This document shows positions 8,463-18,155 of a stretch of 64,000 nt of DNA, one piece after another; the first letter of the stretch is position 1; each line of letters begins with the position of its first letter. The stretch lies in NCBI RefSeq assembly GCF_016429195.1, contig NZ_JAELUF010000007.1, forward strand, positions 1-64,000, given 5' to 3'. The position numbers were made by a program, and so were the translations under genes. This stretch comes from Brevundimonas sp. ASV9. GTDB lineage: Bacteria > Pseudomonadota > Alphaproteobacteria > Caulobacterales > Caulobacteraceae. The notes under the pieces are model-generated. The model was not told the origin of the DNA and did no database searches. It saw only the letters and a program-made list of their open reading frames with translations.

Positions 8463-10127
8463 TCAGGCCTTCAGGCTCGGAAGGTTCAGTTCGTGCTCGC
8501 GCGCGGCGGCGCGGGCGATCTCATAGCCGGCGTCGGCGTGACGCATGACGCCCGTGGCGGGGTCGTTCCACAGCACCCGCTCAAGCCGTTGGGCGGCCTC
8601 CGGGGTCCCGTCCGCGACGATGACGACGCCCGAGTGCTGGGAATAGCCCATACCGACGCCGCCGCCGTGGTGCAGCGACACCCAGCTGGCGCCTGAGGCC
8701 GTGTTCAGCAGGGCGTTCAGAAGAGGCCAGTCGGAGACGGCGTCCGAACCGTCCATCATGGCCTCGGTCTCGCGGTTCGGGCTGGCGACCGAACCGCTGT
8801 CCAGGTGATCGCGGCCGATGACGATGGGACCGGATAGTTCGCCCGACGCCACCATGTCGTTGAACATCAGGCCGGCGCGGTGGCGGTCACCCAATCCGAT
8901 CCAGCAGATGCGGGCAGGAAGTCCTTGAAAGGCAATGCGCTCGCCCGCCATGTCGAGCCAGCGATGTAGACCCGCGTTGTCGGGGAACAGGCGCTTCATC
9001 GCCGCGTCTGTCTTTCTGATATCTTCCGGATCTCCGGTCAGGGCCGCCCAGCGGAACGGACCGATCCCCCGACAGAACAGCGGGCGGATATAGGCGGGCA
9101 CGAAGCCGGGGAAGTCGAACGCGTTCGTCACCCCCGCATCGAAGGCGACCTGACGGATGTTGTTGCCGTAGTCGGTGGTCGGCACGCCCATCGCCTGGAA
9201 GTCCAGCATGGCCTTCACATGAGCGACGATGGAGGTGCGCGCGGCGGCGGCGACGCTGTTTGGATCGCTGACGCGCTTGTCTTCCCACTCCGCGACGGTC
9301 CAGCCCGAGGGGAGATAGCCGTTGATCAGATCGTGCGCGCTGGTCTGGTCGGTGACCAAATCGGGCCGGATGCCGCGTCGGACCATTTCAGGCAACAGAT
9401 CGGCTGCATTGCCCAACAGGCCGATCGACAACGGTTTTTTGTCCCGGAACGATTGCTCCAGCAGCGCAAGGGCCTCGTCCAGGGTTTCGGCCATGACATC
9501 GACGTAGCGCGTCCGCAGACGGAACTCGATGCGGCTGCGTTGGCATTCGATCGTGATGCAGGATGCGCCCGCCATGGTCGCGGCCAGAGGCTGGGCCCCG
9601 CCCATGCCGCCCAGGCCCGCGGTCAGGATCCACTTGCCCGACCAGTCGCCGCCGTAGTGCTGGCGACCGGCCTCCATGAAGGTCTCATAGGTGCCCTGAA
9701 CGATGCCCTGGGTGCCGATGTATATCCATGATCCAGCCGTCATCTGGCCGTACATCATCAGACCCTTGCGATCGAGTGCGTTGAAATGCTCCCAGGTCGC
9801 CCATTTCGGCACGAGGTTGGAGTTGGCGATCAGCACGCGCGGGGCGTCTGCATGGGTGCGGAAGACGCCGACCGGCTTACCGGATTGCACCAGCAGGGTT
9901 TCGTCGGCCTCAAGCGTCTGAAGGGTTTCCACGATCCTGTCGAACGCCGCCCAATCCCGCGCCGCCTTGCCGATGCCGCCATAGACGACGAGGTCCTGGG
10001 GCCGCTCGGCGACCTCGGGGTCCAGGTTGTTCATCAGCATGCGCATGGCCGCCTCGGCGGCCCAAGTCTTGGCAGTCTTTTCCGGTCCGCGCGGGCTGCG
10101 GACGATCCGGGCGTTGGGCGTGTTCAT
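8463..10127 (-). CDS. hutU: Urocanate hydratase
   Basis: 554 residues. Urocanase adds water to urocanate, giving 4-imidazolone-5-propionate with NAD+ as electrophilic cofactor. Characteristic stretches are [11 protein letters not shown], the Gly-rich [29 protein letters not shown] containing the conserved Cys, and [11 protein letters not shown]. Its start codon overlaps the stop of hutG by four bases (ATGA), and hutH follows 3 bases after its stop, so the three are one translationally linked operon. Confidence 0.97.
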   Translation of the reverse strand: MNTPNARIVRSPRGPEKTAKTWAAEAAMRMLMNNLDPEVAERPQDLVVYGGIGKAARDWAAFDRIVETLQTLEADETLLVQSGKPVGVFRTHADAPRVLIANSNLVPKWATWEHFNALDRKGLMMYGQMTAGSWIYIGTQGIVQGTYETFMEAGRQHYGGDWSGKWILTAGLGGMGGAQPLAATMAGASCITIECQRSRIEFRLRTRYVDVMAETLDEALALLEQSFRDKKPLSIGLLGNAADLLPEMVRRGIRPDLVTDQTSAHDLINGYLPSGWTVAEWEDKRVSDPNSVAAAARTSIVAHVKAMLDFQAMGVPTTDYGNNIRQVAFDAGVTNAFDFPGFVPAYIRPLFCRGIGPFRWAALTGDPEDIRKTDAAMKRLFPDNAGLHRWLDMAGERIAFQGLPARICWIGLGDRHRAGLMFNDMVASGELSGPIVIGRDHLDSGSVASPNRETEAMMDGSDAVSDWPLLNALLNTASGASWVSLHHGGGVGMGYSQHSGVVIVADGTPEAAQRLERVLWNDPATGVMRHADAGYEIARAAAREHELNLPSLKA

Positions 10128-10942
10128 CGTTGGCTCTCGGCGAAGGCGATGCAGGCGGTCAGGACGCGGCGCAGATGACCGCGCATCGGCTCGGCGCGGT
10201 CCGGCTCATAGGGGCTGGGCCAATTTTCGCGCGACACCGGTCCGACGGGATCGAGGATGTAGCCCCGGTCCGCCAACTCCATCTGAATGGCGTGGACACC
10301 TGCGTCGGGTTGGCCGTAATGGCGGGTGGTCCATCCGCCCTTGAACCGGCCGTTGACGACCACGCTGTCGCCGCTGATCGCACAGGCTTTTTCGACAGCC
10401 TGCGTCAGCTCACCGGCGCAGGTGGCGCCGTCGTTGTCGCCGATGTTGAACTGCGGCAGTTCGCCCTCAAACAGGCGTGGCACGAAGGATCGGATGGAAT
10501 GGGCGTCGTACAGCACGACCGGACCTCGGCTGCGCAGTCGATCCAACTGGCCCTGCAGGGCGGCGTGATAGGGATCGAACCAAGTCGCGCGTCGCTCGGC
10601 GATTTCGGCCGGATTGGGTTCTTGGTCTGGGCGATACAGCGGCTCCCCGTCGAAGGTCTCGGTCGGGCACAGGCCGGTCGTGGTCATACCTGGATAGAGA
10701 GAGACGCCCGACGGATCGCGATTCACGTCGATGACACTGCGCGACACGCCCGTTCGCACCAGGGTCGCGCCCATATCGATCGCGAAGTCGTACAGCCGAT
10801 CCACCCACCAGTCTGCGTCCTTGCGGGACAGCCAGGATGAGGTCATCCGCGCCTCGATGGCGGGCGGAATGTCGGTCCCCGTGTGCGGCAGGCCGATCAC
10901 CAGCGGCGCCGAACCTTCGTGGATGGTCAGCCAGTCCTGCAT
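10124..10942 (-). CDS. hutG: N-formylglutamate deformylase
   Basis: 272 residues from the ATG at 10942, which has a GGAGG site 8 bases upstream; an upstream ATG at 11008 would read through the operator and is rejected. The protein hydrolyses N-formyl-L-glutamate to glutamate and formate, the last step of the HutF-type pathway. Family marks include [10 protein letters not shown] near the N terminus, the [12 protein letters not shown] region and LYDAHSIRS with metal-binding His. It is the first gene of the leftward hut operon, divergent from hutF. Confidence 0.95.
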   Translation of the reverse strand: MQDWLTIHEGSAPLVIGLPHTGTDIPPAIEARMTSSWLSRKDADWWVDRLYDFAIDMGATLVRTGVSRSVIDVNRDPSGVSLYPGMTTTGLCPTETFDGEPLYRPDQEPNPAEIAERRATWFDPYHAALQGQLDRLRSRGPVVLYDAHSIRSFVPRLFEGELPQFNIGDNDGATCAGELTQAVEKACAISGDSVVVNGRFKGGWTTRHYGQPDAGVHAIQMELADRGYILDPVGPVSRENWPSPYEPDRAEPMRGHLRRVLTACIAFAESQR

Positions 10943-10978
10943 CCGTTCGGCCTCCCTCGCCAAATCGATCCACCGTGG

Positions 10979-10992
10979 TATGTCTAGACATA
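10979..10992. promoter_or_regulatory. Palindromic operator between divergent hut operons (probable HutC site)
   Basis: TATGTCTAGACATA is a perfect 14-bp palindrome. It lies 36 bases upstream of the hutG start and 27 bases upstream of the hutF GTG, in the only intergenic space of the hut locus. HutC-type GntR repressors bind palindromes of this general TGT-ACA form and respond to urocanate, and hutC is the second gene of the rightward operon. One operator could therefore repress both directions. No second copy was noticed inside the locus. Confidence 0.75.
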
Positions 10993-11019
10993 TTGATCGT
11001 AACGACACGGACCTGTCCA

Positions 11020-12396
11020 GTGACCCTTCAGCCGCAGCCTGTGGATCGCACCCTCTGGTTCGAGGCGGCCTTGTTGCCAGACGGCTGGGGGCGCGGCGTC
11101 CGCATCGGCATCGCAGGCGGGCGGATCGTCAGTCTTGAAACAGACGTTGCGCGCAGCCCGGCGGACGAGGGGGGCGGTGTCGCCCTGCCTGGCGTCGCCA
11201 ATGTCCACAGCCACGCCTTTCAGCGCGCCATGGCGGGCCTGACCGAGGCGCGCGGCCCTTCGGACGACGACTTCTGGACGTGGCGCGAACTGATGTACCG
11301 CTTCCTGGATCGGGGCGGGCCGGAAGAGATCGAGGCCATCACCGCCCTGGCCTTCATGGAAATGCTGGAGGGCGGCTTCACCCGCGTCGCCGAATTCCAC
11401 TATCTGCACAATGACCCGTCGGGCGCGGCCTACTCGGACCGGGCCGAGATCGCCGCGCGGATCGTGACGGCAGCGCAGGCGACGGGCATCGCCCTGACCA
11501 TGCTGCCGGTCTTCTACGCTCATGCCGGGTTTGGCGGTCAGCCGCCGGCGCATGGTCAGCGGCGCTTCATCAACGATCTGGACGGCTTCGCCGATCTGAT
11601 CGCCCGATGCCGGACCCTGACTGCCGATCTGCCCGACGCCGTGGTCGGGGTCGCGCCGCACAGCCTGCGCGCCGTGAGTCCGGAAGAGTTGGCGGCCATG
11701 CCTGCGCTGGCGGGCGACGGGCCGATCCATATCCATGTCGCCGAACAGACCAAAGAGGTGGCGGACTGTCTGGCCTGGTCGGGCGCGCGGCCGGTCGAAT
11801 GGCTCCTGGCCAATGCGCCCGTCGATCGGCGCTGGTGCCTGATCCACTCCACCCATGTGACCGAGACCGAGTGGCGCGGCGTCGTTGCGCGCGGCGCCGT
11901 CGTCGGCCTGTGCCCGATCACGGAGGCCAATCTGGGCGACGGCGTCTTCCCGGCGGTCGATTTCACGCGCGCCGGCGGGCGTTTCGGAATCGGGACAGAT
12001 TCCAACGTGCAGATCGGCGTGGCCGACGAACTGCGGATGCTCGAATACAGTCAGCGGCTGGCGCTGCGCGGTCGCGCCGTCATGGCGGACCCTGAACGTT
12101 CGACAGGCCGTGCCTTGTTTGATCGCGCGTTGGCGGGCGGCGTCCGGGCGACGGGCGCGGCGTCGGGTCTGAGCGTCGGGGCGTCGGCGGACATCGTATC
12201 GCTGGATACGAGCGGCGTCGCCTTTGCGGGACGGTCGGGCGATGCGGTGCTCGACAGCTGGATCTTCGGCGCGCCGACGGGCTCGATCCGTTCGGTGTGG
12301 CGAGCGGGGCGGGAGGTCGTGAAAGACGGCCGCCATATCGCGCGGGACGGCATCGAGGCGCGCTATCGCAAGGCCCTGTCGGCGGTGTTGGGGTGA
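11020..12396 (+). CDS. hutF: Formimidoylglutamate deiminase
   Basis: 458 residues from a GTG at 11020. The frame is open further upstream, but upstream starts would overlap hutG and the operator, and conserved sequence begins with QPQPVDRTLWFEAALLP. This amidohydrolase removes ammonia from N-formimino-L-glutamate to give N-formylglutamate, the HutG substrate. Metal-binding motifs are NVHSHAFQRAMAG, HIHVAEQ, LIHSTH and GTDSN. Its presence with hutG shows the five-step pathway variant. It is the first gene of hutF-hutC-hutI, and its TGA overlaps the hutC GTG. Confidence 0.94.
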   Translation: MTLQPQPVDRTLWFEAALLPDGWGRGVRIGIAGGRIVSLETDVARSPADEGGGVALPGVANVHSHAFQRAMAGLTEARGPSDDDFWTWRELMYRFLDRGGPEEIEAITALAFMEMLEGGFTRVAEFHYLHNDPSGAAYSDRAEIAARIVTAAQATGIALTMLPVFYAHAGFGGQPPAHGQRRFINDLDGFADLIARCRTLTADLPDAVVGVAPHSLRAVSPEELAAMPALAGDGPIHIHVAEQTKEVADCLAWSGARPVEWLLANAPVDRRWCLIHSTHVTETEWRGVVARGAVVGLCPITEANLGDGVFPAVDFTRAGGRFGIGTDSNVQIGVADELRMLEYSQRLALRGRAVMADPERSTGRALFDRALAGGVRATGAASGLSVGASADIVSLDTSGVAFAGRSGDAVLDSWIFGAPTGSIRSVWRAGREVVKDGRHIARDGIEARYRKALSAVLG

Positions 12397-13118
12397 GCCT
12401 GCATCGCCGCATCTATGCCGATCTTGAGGGGCTTATCCTGTCCGGCGAACTATCGCCCGGCGACCGCATTCCGTTCGAGCATGAGCTGACCGAACGCTAC
12501 GACTGTTCGCGCATGACGGTGTCCAAAGCTATCTCGGAACTGGCGGGGCGGGGGCTGGTGACGCGTCGGCGTCGCGCCGGCACCTTCGTCGCCCAGCCCA
12601 AGGCCCACGCCGCCGTCCTGGCTATTCCCGACTTACGGGCCGAAGTGATCGAGCGCGGGCAGGCTTACGGCTATGTCCTGCTGGAGCGGATCGAACGCAA
12701 GCCGGACGGTGCGGACGAAATCGAACTGGCATCCGGTGGTCTTTTGCTGGATCTGACCTGTCTGCACAGCGCCGACGGCGCGCCGCTGGCCTTGGAACAT
12801 CGGCTCATCGCGCTCGGCGCGGCGCCTCAAGCCATAGACGTCGATTTTCATACGGTTCCGCCGGGAAGCTGGCTGCTGGACTCGGCGCCCTGGACCGAGG
12901 CTGAGAACCGCATTTCAGCGATCGCGGCCGATGCCCGCGCCGCACGCCTACTGGAACTCAAGCCCAGCGCCGCCTGCTTGTGCGTCGAACGCCGGACATG
13001 GCGGGACGGGCAGGGGGTGACGCGGGTGTGGCAGACCTTCCCCGGCGACCGCTACGATTTGGTGGCGCGCTTCTCGTCCGCTCATTCACCCATTCTGGCA
13101 AAGGAGCCTCGCCGATGA
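12393..13118 (+). CDS. hutC: Histidine utilization repressor, GntR/UTRA family
   Basis: 241 residues from a GTG at 12393 that overlaps the hutF stop (GTGA). The N-terminal winged helix (about 1-70) has the GntR signature [25 protein letters not shown]. The larger C-terminal UTRA ligand domain includes [28 protein letters not shown]. In known systems urocanate binding releases the repressor from operators, so histidine induces the locus. It likely binds the palindrome at 10979-10992 and autoregulates. Its stop overlaps the hutI ATG (ATGA). Confidence 0.95.
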   Translation: MSLHRRIYADLEGLILSGELSPGDRIPFEHELTERYDCSRMTVSKAISELAGRGLVTRRRRAGTFVAQPKAHAAVLAIPDLRAEVIERGQAYGYVLLERIERKPDGADEIELASGGLLLDLTCLHSADGAPLALEHRLIALGAAPQAIDVDFHTVPPGSWLLDSAPWTEAENRISAIAADARAARLLELKPSAACLCVERRTWRDGQGVTRVWQTFPGDRYDLVARFSSAHSPILAKEPRR

Positions 13119-14308
13119 AGGCCGACCGTCTGCTGATCGATTGCCATGCCGCCACCATGGTCAAGGGACCGGTCCCTTATGGCGCGATTCAGGACGCCGC
13201 CGTGGTCGTCGCCGATGGCCGCATCGTCTGGGTGGGACCGCGCGCTGACCTGCCGGCCGTGGAAGCGGCTGAAACCGAGCGGCTGGACGGGCGATGGATC
13301 ACGCCTGGTCTGATTGACTGCCACACCCATCTGGTGTTCGGCGGCGACCGTTCGGTCGAGTTTGAACAGCGGCTGGGCGGAGCGACCTATGAGGAGATCG
13401 CGCGGGCGGGCGGCGGCATCGTCTCGTCCGTGAAGGCCACGCGCGCCGCGTCGGAGGATGATCTGTTCGCGTCGGCCATGACGCGTCTGGCGGGGCTGAA
13501 GGCCACAGGGGTCACCACCGTCGAGATCAAGTCCGGCTATGGTCTCGACCTTGAGACGGAGCTCAAGATGCTGCGCGTCGCGCGCAGGATCGGGCGCGAG
13601 GGCGGGGTGCGTGTCCGTACCAGCTATCTCGGTCTGCATGCCGTGCCGCCCGAATATCGCGACGACCGGGCCGCCTATGTCGATCTGGCCATCGACCACA
13701 TCCTGCCTGCCGCCCATGCCGAAGGTCTGGTCGATGCGGTCGACGCCTATTGTGAACCCATCGCCTTCTCAACCGCAGAGGTGTCGCGTCTCTTCGATAG
13801 GGCGCGGGTTCTAGGTCTTCCGGTGAAGCTGCACGCCGATCAGTTGTCGAACGGCGGCGGTGCGGCCCTGGCGGCGCGGTATCAGGCTTTGTCCGCCGAT
13901 CACATCGAACATGCGAACGAGGAAGGCGTCGCCGCCATGGCCGCCGCAGGCGTGGTCGCCGTCCTGCTCCCCGGCGCCTATTTGATGCTGCGTGAGACCA
14001 AGGCCCCGCCCATCGATCTCCTGCGCCGCTACGGCGTGCGGATGGCCGTCGCCACCGACTGCAACCCCGGCACCTCGCCAGTCGCTTCCATGACCGCCGC
14101 GCTGAACCTCGCCTGCGTTCAGTTCCGTCTTACGCCGGAAGAGGCCCTGGCCGGCGCGACCCGAGAGGCTGCGCGGGCGCTGGGTATGTCGGGTGAGATC
14201 GGCACCATCGAAAATGGCAAAGCCGCTGATTTGGCGATTTGGGACATCTCGCGGCCTGCTGAACTCTCCTATTGGTTAGGCAAGCCAACCCTTCTTGGCC
14301 AAATGTAA
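13115..14308 (+). CDS. hutI: Imidazolonepropionase, with an altered C-terminal end
   Basis: 397 residues from the ATG at 13115. This amidohydrolase opens 4-imidazolone-5-propionate to N-formimino-L-glutamate. The metal and substrate motifs are intact: [33 protein letters not shown] and TDCNPGTSP. The C terminus reads [20 protein letters not shown] and then [10 protein letters not shown] before TAA. Most homologues continue several residues further with a V-x-x-G turn, so the last residues here look replaced. The lower-GC restriction-modification gene follows directly, which suggests the insertion clipped the 3' end. Activity is probably retained because the catalytic core is complete. Confidence 0.93.
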   Translation: MKADRLLIDCHAATMVKGPVPYGAIQDAAVVVADGRIVWVGPRADLPAVEAAETERLDGRWITPGLIDCHTHLVFGGDRSVEFEQRLGGATYEEIARAGGGIVSSVKATRAASEDDLFASAMTRLAGLKATGVTTVEIKSGYGLDLETELKMLRVARRIGREGGVRVRTSYLGLHAVPPEYRDDRAAYVDLAIDHILPAAHAEGLVDAVDAYCEPIAFSTAEVSRLFDRARVLGLPVKLHADQLSNGGGAALAARYQALSADHIEHANEEGVAAMAAAGVVAVLLPGAYLMLRETKAPPIDLLRRYGVRMAVATDCNPGTSPVASMTAALNLACVQFRLTPEEALAGATREAARALGMSGEIGTIENGKAADLAIWDISRPAELSYWLGKPTLLGQM

Positions 14309-14370
14309 TCACCGGTTGTGGCCGCCTAAAACACACGCTAAAGACGCATTCTTGCTCTGGGGTGCGACTT

Positions 14371-17300
14371 ATGGATGTGGACGACTTCATCAGGGTTTGG
14401 ACGAACGCCTCGGCTTCAGAACGGCAGGCAGCACAGTCCTTTGTTATTCAACTCTGCAGGGTTCTTGGCGTCGCCGCTCCTAACGACGAAAAGGTCGGCG
14501 ACCCCGATTACGGGTTCGAACGGATCCTAAGGTTCCGTCACGACGACCTCAGCTCCCATTGGGGGTACATCGACTGCTATCGTCGCGAATGTTTCGTGCT
14601 TGAAGCGAAACAGACAGCCAAGCGATTGGCCAACAGTCCTGACAAGCAGCAGATGAAGTTGGTCGGGCCCGACGTTGTCGAACGAAAAATGGAGAAGGCT
14701 CGGGCCCAGGCAAAGGGCTATGCGCGAGCGCTGGACGAATGGCCGCCGTTTCTCATCATGGTCGACGTGGGGCGGAGCATTGAACTCTGGTCCGACTTCA
14801 GCCGCATGGGAAAGACCTACCTCCAGTATCCCGACCGCGAAAACTACCGGATTGCGCTTTCGGATCTACGCGATCCCAAGATCAGGAAGCGCCTGGCGGC
14901 CGTATGGAGCGATCCCATGTCGCTGGACCCGGCGAGGCGTGTGGAGGAGGCGACGACAGAAGTTGCTGCGCTTCTGGGACGCCTCGTTCAGTCCTTCCGA
15001 AAACGCTTCTCGTGCGAAGCAGGGGCAGCGAACGATCCGGTTCATCGCGCAGCATGGGAACGGCGCGTGGCCGTCTTTGTGATGCAGTGCGTTTTCGCCA
15101 TGTTTGCTGATAGCGTTCAACTGATCCCGGATCGAGCCTTTGGCGAGTTCCTGAAAAGCTATCAGGGGGCTGCGCAGAACTTCAGCAAAGCGATCAGTCA
15201 GGTGTTCCGCACGATGGATACGGGGGGGTACTGCCCGGTCCTTCGATGCGACATGCTCTGGTACAACGGCGGCTTGTATGCCGAAGACGCAGCGATCGCG
15301 GTTTCGGAAAGCGAGCTGGATATTCTTTGTCAGGCTGCGGCCTGTGACTGGGCGAAGGTCGAGCCTGCGATCTTTGGCGCGCTGATGGAAAATGCCTTGT
15401 CCGCCGAGGAGAGGGGCGAGCTTGGGGCGCATTACACGCCAAAGGCCATGGTCGAGACGTTGGTCCAAGCAACCATCATGGATGTGCTGCAGGACGAGTG
15501 GGAAGCAACGAGCGTACAAATCGATAAGCTTGAACGGGACGGATATCTTCGCAAGGCCTGTGAGCTGGCGAAGTCTTTTCACAACGCCTTGTGCCATATC
15601 ACCGTGCTTGATCCTGCCTGCGGGACGGGCAACTTCCTTTACATCGCCATGGACAGGATGAAGGGCCTTGAGGGCGAGATTGTTGAGCGGCTGGCGTCGC
15701 TGGGTGTTTCGCAGCGCGTGCTTGAGACCGATGGATTGTCGGTCGGCCCACGTCAGTTCATGGGCATCGAGAAGAACCCCCAAGCCGTCTGGATAGCCAC
15801 CGTCGTCATGTGGATCGGCCATATACAATGGCATTACCGGCACTCGGGCCAGGTGCTTACGTCCAATCCAGTTTTGAAGAATTACTGCGTCATCGAGCAG
15901 GGCGATGCAATCTTGCGGACCACTGAGATCCCTTGTTCGTCATCGAAAGACGGCATACGACACATTGAACCCTTCGCGCCAACATGGCCAAAAGCCCACT
16001 TCATCATCGGAAATCCCCCCTTTATCGCGGGGAAGAATCTTCGCGACGAACTGGGCTCTGATTACGCCGAGGCGCTCTGGGCGTCTCGTGGAGAGCGGTT
16101 TCGGTCTGCCGATATCGTCACGGTTTGGTGGGATCGAGCGGCGGAAATTCTAATCGAAGATGCCGCGAACCGAGGTCCGTTCGATGACCTCTCTGGTTCG
16201 CTTGGAACTCAGTCCATGCTTGCGCCTGCATTGCAGCGTTTCGGTTTTGTGACGACGAACTCAATCACTCAAACATTCTCACGCCGCGTCATTGAGGAGA
16301 GGCTTCATGGCGACGTGCCGATCCGATTGACGTTCGCCATTGCTGATCATCCTTGGATTAAGGGTAGGGGCGCCGCAGCCGTCAGGGTGGCCATGATGGT
16401 CGCAGAAGCTGGGCCTCCCAATGGGCGTGGGAGGCTGCTGACGGTTGCGCGGGAGAGCGCGGAAGGCGTGACCTACTCAGAAGCCAAAGGCGATATCGGC
16501 AGCGATCTCACGCTTGGGCGCGGGGTCGAACGAACCGTGCGCCTGAAGGCCAACGCAATGCTGGCTTACCGTGGCGTGCAGTTGATGGGAGACGGCTTCC
16601 TGATTGCTTCGGAGAAAGCCGCTGCATTGGCGAACCAATCGATTGATCGACAGACGGCACCCCTCAGGCTCTATCGCAACGGCAAGGATTTGACGGACCG
16701 CTCGCGGGACCTTCAAGCCATCGACCTGTACGGATGGTCACAGGAAGAGGCCATGAGACAGCATCCCGGCTTCATGCAGCATTTGATGGAAACAGTGAAA
16801 CCGGACCGGGACGCTAACAACAGAGCGTCTTATCGTGAAAACTGGTGGATTTTCGGCGAGCCGAGAAGAGAACTTCGTCAGGCCTTGAAAGGATTGTCGC
16901 GCTTCATTGTGACGGTAGAGACGTCCAAACATCGTTGGTTCCGGTTTTTGGACGCCTCGATATTGCCGGATAATCGGCTGGTCTGCATCGCGTCTGACGA
17001 CCCTTTCGTGCTGGGCGTGCTGTCAACCAGGATCCATCGGGCGTGGGCGCTAGCCGTCGGTGGAAAGCTCGCAGATCGACCTGTCTATTCTAAGGGAATG
17101 TGTTTCGATCGCTTTCCCTTCCCAAACGCGAGTCCAATGCTGCGTGAGGAAATCGCCACCGTTGCTGAGGGCCTGGACGATCTGAGATCCCGCGTGCTGG
17201 GTCAAAATGAGGACCTGTCGATGACGGGCCTGTACAACGTGATGCAAAAGATCCTGGCGGGCGTAGCGCTTACCGACAATGATCGAACCATCCGGCAGGC

Positions 17301-17775
17301 AGGGTGCGTGGACCTGCTTTTGCATATTAACCAGCGTTTGGATGCGCTGGTGTTGAAAGCTTATGGATGGCCCTCTGATCTCGGTGACGAGGCCGTCATT
17401 TCACTGCTGGCGGCGCTAAATCAAAGCCGATCAGCGGAGGAAGATGCGGGCCAGATTCGTTATGTTCGACCTGACTACCAGACAGCCAGGTCTCCCAAAT
17501 TCCGCAAATCACACCCATCGATGCAGAAAGAGGCGCCCACTTCTCGTCCGATCTTACCATCTGACGAAATCGCGCGGATTATGACCGTGTTGGAGGTGAT
17601 GCGCGGGGAGGGGCGACCGGTGGACGTCGAACATCTCGCATCCTGTCTCGAGATTCCAAAGGGCGCGAAAGCGGTCGCCGAAAACCTACGACACACTCTG
17701 GATGTTATGACGGCCGCCGGCAGTATTTACAAAACGGACAAAGGCTGGTTCGCGCCGCGGCGGATGCCGAGTTAG
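14371..17775 (+). CDS. MmeI-like single-chain restriction-modification enzyme (type IIG/IIL)
   Basis: 1134 residues from the ATG at 14371; the ribosome site is weak. At the N terminus a PD-(D/E)xK nuclease motif is visible (Asp68 in WGYIDCY, Glu78 and Lys80 in FVLEAK). A helical linker follows with the family stretch WYNGGLYAED and ELGAHYTPKAMVETLV (350-365). The gamma-type adenine methyltransferase has motif I DPACGTGNF (414-422) and motif IV GNPPF (547-551). A target-recognition region and a C-terminal winged-helix-like segment (about 1060-1134) end the protein. It should both cut and methylate DNA. Codons are visibly less GC-rich than in flanking genes, consistent with horizontal transfer. 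No partner subunit gene is present, as expected for this family. Confidence 0.85.
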   Translation: MDVDDFIRVWTNASASERQAAQSFVIQLCRVLGVAAPNDEKVGDPDYGFERILRFRHDDLSSHWGYIDCYRRECFVLEAKQTAKRLANSPDKQQMKLVGPDVVERKMEKARAQAKGYARALDEWPPFLIMVDVGRSIELWSDFSRMGKTYLQYPDRENYRIALSDLRDPKIRKRLAAVWSDPMSLDPARRVEEATTEVAALLGRLVQSFRKRFSCEAGAANDPVHRAAWERRVAVFVMQCVFAMFADSVQLIPDRAFGEFLKSYQGAAQNFSKAISQVFRTMDTGGYCPVLRCDMLWYNGGLYAEDAAIAVSESELDILCQAAACDWAKVEPAIFGALMENALSAEERGELGAHYTPKAMVETLVQATIMDVLQDEWEATSVQIDKLERDGYLRKACELAKSFHNALCHITVLDPACGTGNFLYIAMDRMKGLEGEIVERLASLGVSQRVLETDGLSVGPRQFMGIEKNPQAVWIATVVMWIGHIQWHYRHSGQVLTSNPVLKNYCVIEQGDAILRTTEIPCSSSKDGIRHIEPFAPTWPKAHFIIGNPPFIAGKNLRDELGSDYAEALWASRGERFRSADIVTVWWDRAAEILIEDAANRGPFDDLSGSLGTQSMLAPALQRFGFVTTNSITQTFSRRVIEERLHGDVPIRLTFAIADHPWIKGRGAAAVRVAMMVAEAGPPNGRGRLLTVARESAEGVTYSEAKGDIGSDLTLGRGVERTVRLKANAMLAYRGVQLMGDGFLIASEKAAALANQSIDRQTAPLRLYRNGKDLTDRSRDLQAIDLYGWSQEEAMRQHPGFMQHLMETVKPDRDANNRASYRENWWIFGEPRRELRQALKGLSRFIVTVETSKHRWFRFLDASILPDNRLVCIASDDPFVLGVLSTRIHRAWALAVGGKLADRPVYSKGMCFDRFPFPNASPMLREEIATVAEGLDDLRSRVLGQNEDLSMTGLYNVMQKILAGVALTDNDRTIRQAGCVDLLLHINQRLDALVLKAYGWPSDLGDEAVISLLAALNQSRSAEEDAGQIRYVRPDYQTARSPKFRKSHPSMQKEAPTSRPILPSDEIARIMTVLEVMRGEGRPVDVEHLASCLEIPKGAKAVAENLRHTLDVMTAAGSIYKTDKGWFAPRRMPS

Positions 17776-17777
17776 GG

Positions 17778-18155
17778 TCAGGCCTCGGCGACGCCCATGG
17801 CCTTCATCAGGGCGTCGCGGATGGCGGCTTCGGTGAAAGGCTTCTGGATCGTGGGTTGGCCGCGCCATTCGTCGGGCAAACCGCCTTCGCCGTAGCCAGT
17901 TGAAAAGACGAACGGCACGCCGCGTTCCTTCAGCGCCTTGGCGACGGGAAAGACCTGACGACCGGCGACGTTCACGTCCAGCAGTGCGGCGTCGAGATTT
18001 TCCGTCTCTCGAGCCAGTTTTCGACCGTCATCCACATTGGAGGCGGGACCGATCGGCACGCATTCCATGTCTTCCAGAATGGTTTCCAGAAGCATGGCCA
18101 CGAGGGATTCGTCCTCGACCACGAGGACACGGCGACCGGTCAGAGGTTGAGTCAT
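17778..18155 (-). CDS. Single-domain response regulator
   Basis: 125 residues, a receiver domain only. Acidic pocket residues are in VVEDES, the phosphoacceptor Asp is in ALLDVNVAG (about residue 59), the switch Ser/Thr lies in FVFSTGY and the Lys in IQKPF. There is no output domain, so it probably works in a phosphorelay or by protein contact. Its ATG overlaps the stop of the HWE kinase by four bases, so the two form one operon. Its stop lies 2 bases from the stop of the convergent restriction-modification gene. Confidence 0.92.
   Translation of the reverse strand: MTQPLTGRRVLVVEDESLVAMLLETILEDMECVPIGPASNVDDGRKLARETENLDAALLDVNVAGRQVFPVAKALKERGVPFVFSTGYGEGGLPDEWRGQPTIQKPFTEAAIRDALMKAMGVAEA

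Noticed and set aside
10837-11019. Upstream extension of hutF to an ATG at 10837
   Set aside because: It would overlap hutG by more than 100 bases and pass through the operator; conserved sequence starts after the GTG at 11020.
14271-17780. Attachment-site direct repeats around the restriction-modification gene
   Set aside because: Only a 6-base identity (GTTAGG) was seen on the two sides, which is expected by chance.
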